Origin: Anaerolineae bacterium
Lineage (GTDB): Bacteria; Chloroflexota; Anaerolineae; DRVO01
Assembly: GCA_013178015.1 (NCBI GenBank)
Contig: JABLXR010000008.1
Coordinates: forward strand, 1 to 64,000
Direction: 5' to 3'
DNA: 64,000 nucleotides
The notes below the pieces were generated by a model. That model saw only the letters and a program-made list of their open reading frames with translations. It was not told where the DNA came from and ran no database searches. Made by a program: the position numbers and the translations under genes. Positions 60,812 to 64,000 of the stretch are shown here, piece after piece. The first letter of the stretch is position 1; every line of letters starts with the position of its first letter.

Positions 60812-63469
60812 ATGGCGGCCTCCCCGCGCGGACCTGCTCATCGGTCGCGTCGTGGGGGCGTGCTTGCCCTGCACGTGGGCGTGCTTGCCAGCTATGCCGG
60901 GCTCGCGCTGATCCTCACCCTCCCCCTCGCCCTGCGTTTCACCACCCACGTTCCCGGCGATGGGATAGACGACCCGGCTTTGACCTGGAACCTTTGGTGG
61001 GTATGGGACTCGGCACTGCACGGGCGCGACCTCTTTCACTGCGATTACATGTTCCATCCCATCAGGATCAACCTGGCCTTCTACACTCTCACTGTTCTCA
61101 ATGGCTTCCTCTCCGGCCCTCTGCAGGCGATCTTCGGGCTGGTTCCCGCCAGCAACCTCATCCTGCTGTCGTCCTATGTCCTGGGGGGGTACGGAGCCTT
61201 CCTGCTGACGTTGCGGCTGCTGGGTCCAGTGGATCGGCGGTGGGCTGTATCCGCCGCCTGGTTCGCTGGGCTGGCCTATGCCTTCGCTGCCCCCAAGCTG
61301 TTCTACGCGGCCTTGGGCCAGTTCAACATCGCCTCCTCTCAGTGGGTGCCCTTCGCCGTGCTCAGCCTGTGGGAGGCCATCCGGGGCCGGTGGCGACAGG
61401 CCGGTTTGGCGGGGCTGTTCCTGGGAATGCAGGCCTGGGCGGAGATGACCTACGCCTCCTTCCTGCTGGTGTTCCTGGGGTTGCTCGTGGCCTGGCGGGT
61501 GGCCGAGACCCTCGCGGGGCGCAACACCTGGTCTGCCTTCCTGAGGCGCACCCTGCTTCCCGTAGCCCTCGCCGGGGGCCTATTCGTGGCCATCATCGCC
61601 CCGATACTGGGAAGCATGGCTCTGGATCTCGCCGTCGAGGGGGACTTCACCGTGGTGGGCGGCGGCTTTGCCGACGTGTTCTCCGCGGACGTGGCTGGGC
61701 TGATCGCCCCTACCATGCTGCACCCTGGCCTTGGGAGTCTGGTGAGCGAGTGGATGGAGGTCCGCCACTTCGACAAGGGCCAGCACCTCTACTACGGGCT
61801 CTCGCTCTGGGTGTTGGCAGCGGTGGCGCTGGCTGGCACCAGGAACGGCCGTCCCGCCTTCTGGGGCACGGCGGCGGTGGTGTTCCTGTTGCTGGCCTTC
61901 GGTCCGGTGCTGCAGGTGAACGGCTCCGAATTTCACCTGCCTATGCCCTTCAGCGTCCTGCAGGAGCTGCCCCTGTTCAAGGCCAACCGCTACCCCAGCC
62001 GCTTCGGGGTGATGCTGGGCCTGTCGCTGGCTGTTCTCGGGGGTATGGGCGTGGCCCACCTGATGCGGCGGTTACCTCGCCGGCAGTGGTGGCTGCTGGG
62101 CGGGCTGACGCTGCTGTTTCTGGGAGAGAACCTGTCGGCGCCGCTGCCTTTGTCCGACATGAGAGTGCCTTCGCTGTACAGGTTGATCCGAGAGGAGCCG
62201 GGCGATTTCGCCGTGCTCGAGTTGCCGCTGGGATGGCGGAACGGCTTCCGAGTGACCGGGGCGCAGCACGTCGGCATCATGTTCAGCCAGTTCTACCAGA
62301 CGGCGCACGGCAAGAGGCTGCTGGGCGGCAACACCTCCCGCAATCCGGAGCTCAAGTTCCAGTACTTCGCCGAGATGCCCGTGCTCGAGTCCCTGGTGGC
62401 CCTGCAGACAGGGCGGGGCCTGCCGACGGACGCGTGGGAGCACGACCGTGCCCTGGCCGGAAGGGTGCTGGCGGCGCTGGGCGTCCGCTACGTGGTGACC
62501 CACACGCCCCCCGTGGACGGGCCTTTGCGGCAATACGTTGAGGAAGTGCTGCCCACCCGATTGGTGGCGGAGCAGGAGGGGATGCGCGTCTACGCGGTCC
62601 AGTCCGACAGTGGCCTGGGGCCGCTGGACCTGCGGGTTGCCCTGGCGGAGGGCTGGGGAAGCAGGAGGGCGCCGGCCCCGGCGGTGCGGTCTCGGGCTCG
62701 GCTGCTGGTGCCCGGGGGCGACGTGCGCCACCTGACGCTCGAGGTGAGAGGCTTGGGCACGGGCGATGCGGTGGCGGTGGAGGCCGGCGGACGCCTGGTG
62801 GGGGAGTGCCAGCTCACGGATGAGTGGTCGAAGTGCCAGGTATCCCTGCCCCCCGAATCTGCCCCTGTGCAGCAGGTCTTGTTGCTGGGAGCCCGGCGGC
62901 GAGACCCCCGATCGCTGCCAGCTGTTCGCGCCATCGGGAACACTGGCGTGCAGGCGCCGGTGGACCTGTACGTGCGGAGCGCAGGGGAGGAGTTCGGCGA
63001 CTTCGGCCGGGTGTACGTTGGTGGGCGAGAGGCAAGCCCGAATGGCCGGGGCTACAATCTGGTGGCTCTCGATGCCGTCTCAGGTGAGATCATCTCGAGA
63101 CGGTCGTTCGACACCCATGCCGACCCCCAGGCATCGTCGGAGATGTCCGCCTACCTGGAATCGCTTCCGTGGGGCACCATCGTGGCCGGCGCCGTCGCCG
63201 ATGAGGCGTCGCTCAACCTGAGCCAGGAGGCAGTAGGGGCTCTGGGGCGGCTGGGCCTGGAAGCCGACCTGCGGGGGTGCTTCCGCTGCGCCCATGCTTT
63301 CGTGGGCGTGGTCGGTGCCGAGACGGGAACGGCTGAGGAATCCTGGGGTGACATCGGGGTGCAGGAGGTGATAGTGGGACGCGGCGTCAGCGAGCCGGCT
63401 GTCTACTTCGAGCTGCGCTCCCTGGCGGTAGACCCGGGAGGTCAATCGTCCGGGGCGCGCAGGCGATAG
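60812..63469 (+). CDS. Large GT-C / YfhO-like membrane protein
   Basis: 885 aa. Paralogue of the protein at 11507-13540: the first outer loop reads VPGDGIDDPALTWNLWWVWDSALHG, followed by NLAFYTLTVLNGFLSGPLQ. A dozen or so membrane segments to about residue 440, then a long soluble C-terminal part. ATG directly follows the aroKB stop, so it is probably at the tail of the aro transcript, an unexpected partner. Likely transfers a sugar outside the membrane; substrate unknown. Its 3' end overlaps the convergent regulator gene by 28 bases. Confidence 0.72.
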   Translation: MAASPRGPAHRSRRGGVLALHVGVLASYAGLALILTLPLALRFTTHVPGDGIDDPALTWNLWWVWDSALHGRDLFHCDYMFHPIRINLAFYTLTVLNGFLSGPLQAIFGLVPASNLILLSSYVLGGYGAFLLTLRLLGPVDRRWAVSAAWFAGLAYAFAAPKLFYAALGQFNIASSQWVPFAVLSLWEAIRGRWRQAGLAGLFLGMQAWAEMTYASFLLVFLGLLVAWRVAETLAGRNTWSAFLRRTLLPVALAGGLFVAIIAPILGSMALDLAVEGDFTVVGGGFADVFSADVAGLIAPTMLHPGLGSLVSEWMEVRHFDKGQHLYYGLSLWVLAAVALAGTRNGRPAFWGTAAVVFLLLAFGPVLQVNGSEFHLPMPFSVLQELPLFKANRYPSRFGVMLGLSLAVLGGMGVAHLMRRLPRRQWWLLGGLTLLFLGENLSAPLPLSDMRVPSLYRLIREEPGDFAVLELPLGWRNGFRVTGAQHVGIMFSQFYQTAHGKRLLGGNTSRNPELKFQYFAEMPVLESLVALQTGRGLPTDAWEHDRALAGRVLAALGVRYVVTHTPPVDGPLRQYVEEVLPTRLVAEQEGMRVYAVQSDSGLGPLDLRVALAEGWGSRRAPAPAVRSRARLLVPGGDVRHLTLEVRGLGTGDAVAVEAGGRLVGECQLTDEWSKCQVSLPPESAPVQQVLLLGARRRDPRSLPAVRAIGNTGVQAPVDLYVRSAGEEFGDFGRVYVGGREASPNGRGYNLVALDAVSGEIISRRSFDTHADPQASSEMSAYLESLPWGTIVAGAVADEASLNLSQEAVGALGRLGLEADLRGCFRCAHAFVGVVGAETGTAEESWGDIGVQEVIVGRGVSEPAVYFELRSLAVDPGGQSSGARRR

Positions 63470-64000
63470 CCGATGCCCCACTCGGTTATGATGAGCTTGG
63501 GGTTGGTGGGATCGTCTTCGAGCTTCTCTCGCAGGTACCGCACGTAGAGCCGAAGGTACTGGAGCTGGTCGGCGTAGTCGGAACCCCAGATCTCGGTCAG
63601 CAGATACCGATGTGGGAGGACGCGCCCGGCGGCTCGCACCAGGGTAGAGAGCAGCCGGAACTCAGTGGGCGTGAGCCCTACCTCCTGGCCGTTCTTGCTT
63701 ACCCGGTGCCGCTTGAGGTCCACCACCACGTTGCCGAAGGTGAGCGGCCTGGCGACCGCCGATTGGCGGAAGCCCGTGCGGCGCATAAGGGCGTACACCC
63801 GTGCTATCAGCTCGGTGGCTCCGAACGGTTTGACCAGGTAGTCGTCGGCACCCAGCTCGAGGGCGCGCACGATGTCGGCCTCTCGTCCGCGGGCGCTGAT
63901 AACTATGATGGGCACCTCGCTCACGTCCCTCAGCCGACGACAGAGCTCCCATCCGTCCATGCGGGGCATCATGATATCGAGCAGGATGATATCCGGCTTG
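63442..64000 (-). CDS. OmpR/PhoB-type response regulator (5' end cut off)
   Basis: DNA-binding two-component regulator; the N-terminal part lies beyond the right edge. The receiver remainder has the phospho-accepting Asp in ILLDIMMPRMDGWE, then VPIIVISARG and DYLVKPFGATELIARV (conserved Lys). The C-terminal winged helix has LTPTEFRLLSTLVRAAGRVLPHRYL, YLRLYVRYLREKLEDDP and GIGYRL. The sensor kinase is not in the window. Target genes unknown. Confidence 0.93.
   Translation of the reverse strand, partial: KPDIILLDIMMPRMDGWELCRRLRDVSEVPIIVISARGREADIVRALELGADDYLVKPFGATELIARVYALMRRTGFRQSAVARPLTFGNVVVDLKRHRVSKNGQEVGLTPTEFRLLSTLVRAAGRVLPHRYLLTEIWGSDYADQLQYLRLYVRYLREKLEDDPTNPKLIITEWGIGYRLRAPDD

Overview
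The window looks like a piece of a GC-rich, anaerobic, flagellated member of the Chloroflexota (inference). The support is a complete Wood-Ljungdahl carbonyl-branch cluster (CODH, ACS, corrinoid protein, its activator and methyltransferase), several very large GT-C type membrane proteins sharing a C-terminal beta-sandwich, a secreted protein ending in a YLPL-type tail, a HrcA/CIRCE-controlled groESL operon and a T-box. No 16S rRNA is present, so the placement cannot be proven from this window alone.

Layout. 1-14485: cooS (cut by the left edge), acsB, a galactokinase-family gene with its own promoter, acsD, acsC, a membrane hydrolase-like gene, a PAP2 phosphatase, the corrinoid activator acsV, a GT-C membrane protein and acsE. 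14497-26723: large membrane glycosyltransferase-like proteins in two convergent blocks, a family 2 glycosyltransferase, a TyrA-like dehydrogenase, an HD protein and a site-2-type protease. 27081-31149: groES-groEL behind a perfect CIRCE, a TPR protein, cytidine deaminase and tRNA-Glu. 31340-36248: a flagellar filament block (flagellin, fliS, fliD, flaG) behind a sigma-28-type promoter, then a sortase. 36267-39744: larE-larB-larC for the nickel-pincer cofactor plus a PH-like membrane protein. 40080-43429: two tRNA-Ala genes, a leucine T-box, leuS and ridA in one transcription unit. 44033-50302: a VTT membrane protein, a secreted protein and an ECF transporter (A1-A2-T-S). 50864-52808: DUF6391, holA and rpsT. 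52819-54185: an insertion sequence. 54265-60811: a tightly overlapping aromatic amino-acid operon (aroH, aroF, tyrA, aroA, aroC, aroK-aroB fusion) behind a tyrosine-rich leader peptide and attenuator. 60812-64000: another GT-C protein and a response regulator cut by the right edge.

Most notable. (1) The leuS leader is a T-box with a CUC (Leu) specifier, but an intact tRNA-Ala(GGC) gene lies between its Stem I/II part and its antiterminator/terminator, and a second tRNA-Ala(CGC) precedes it behind one strong promoter. The T-box terminator therefore also serves as the terminator of a tRNA operon. (2) The aro operon carries an apparent ribosome-mediated attenuator with a 14-residue leader peptide containing Phe and four Tyr codons. 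(3) The flagellin gene has a good sigma-28 promoter and a leader whose hairpin exposes a GGA, as expected of CsrA targets.

How the genes work together. The acs genes make acetyl-CoA from CO2/CO and methyl-H4folate. The many nickel-dependent functions (CODH, ACS, the Lar cofactor) suggest a nickel-rich metabolism. The membrane glycosyltransferases, GT2, sortase and secreted protein point to an elaborate, probably glycosylated, envelope. Promoters of sigma-70 type (TTGnnn - 17 - TAnnnT) and TTG start codons with good Shine-Dalgarno sequences recur across the window and were used to fix several starts.
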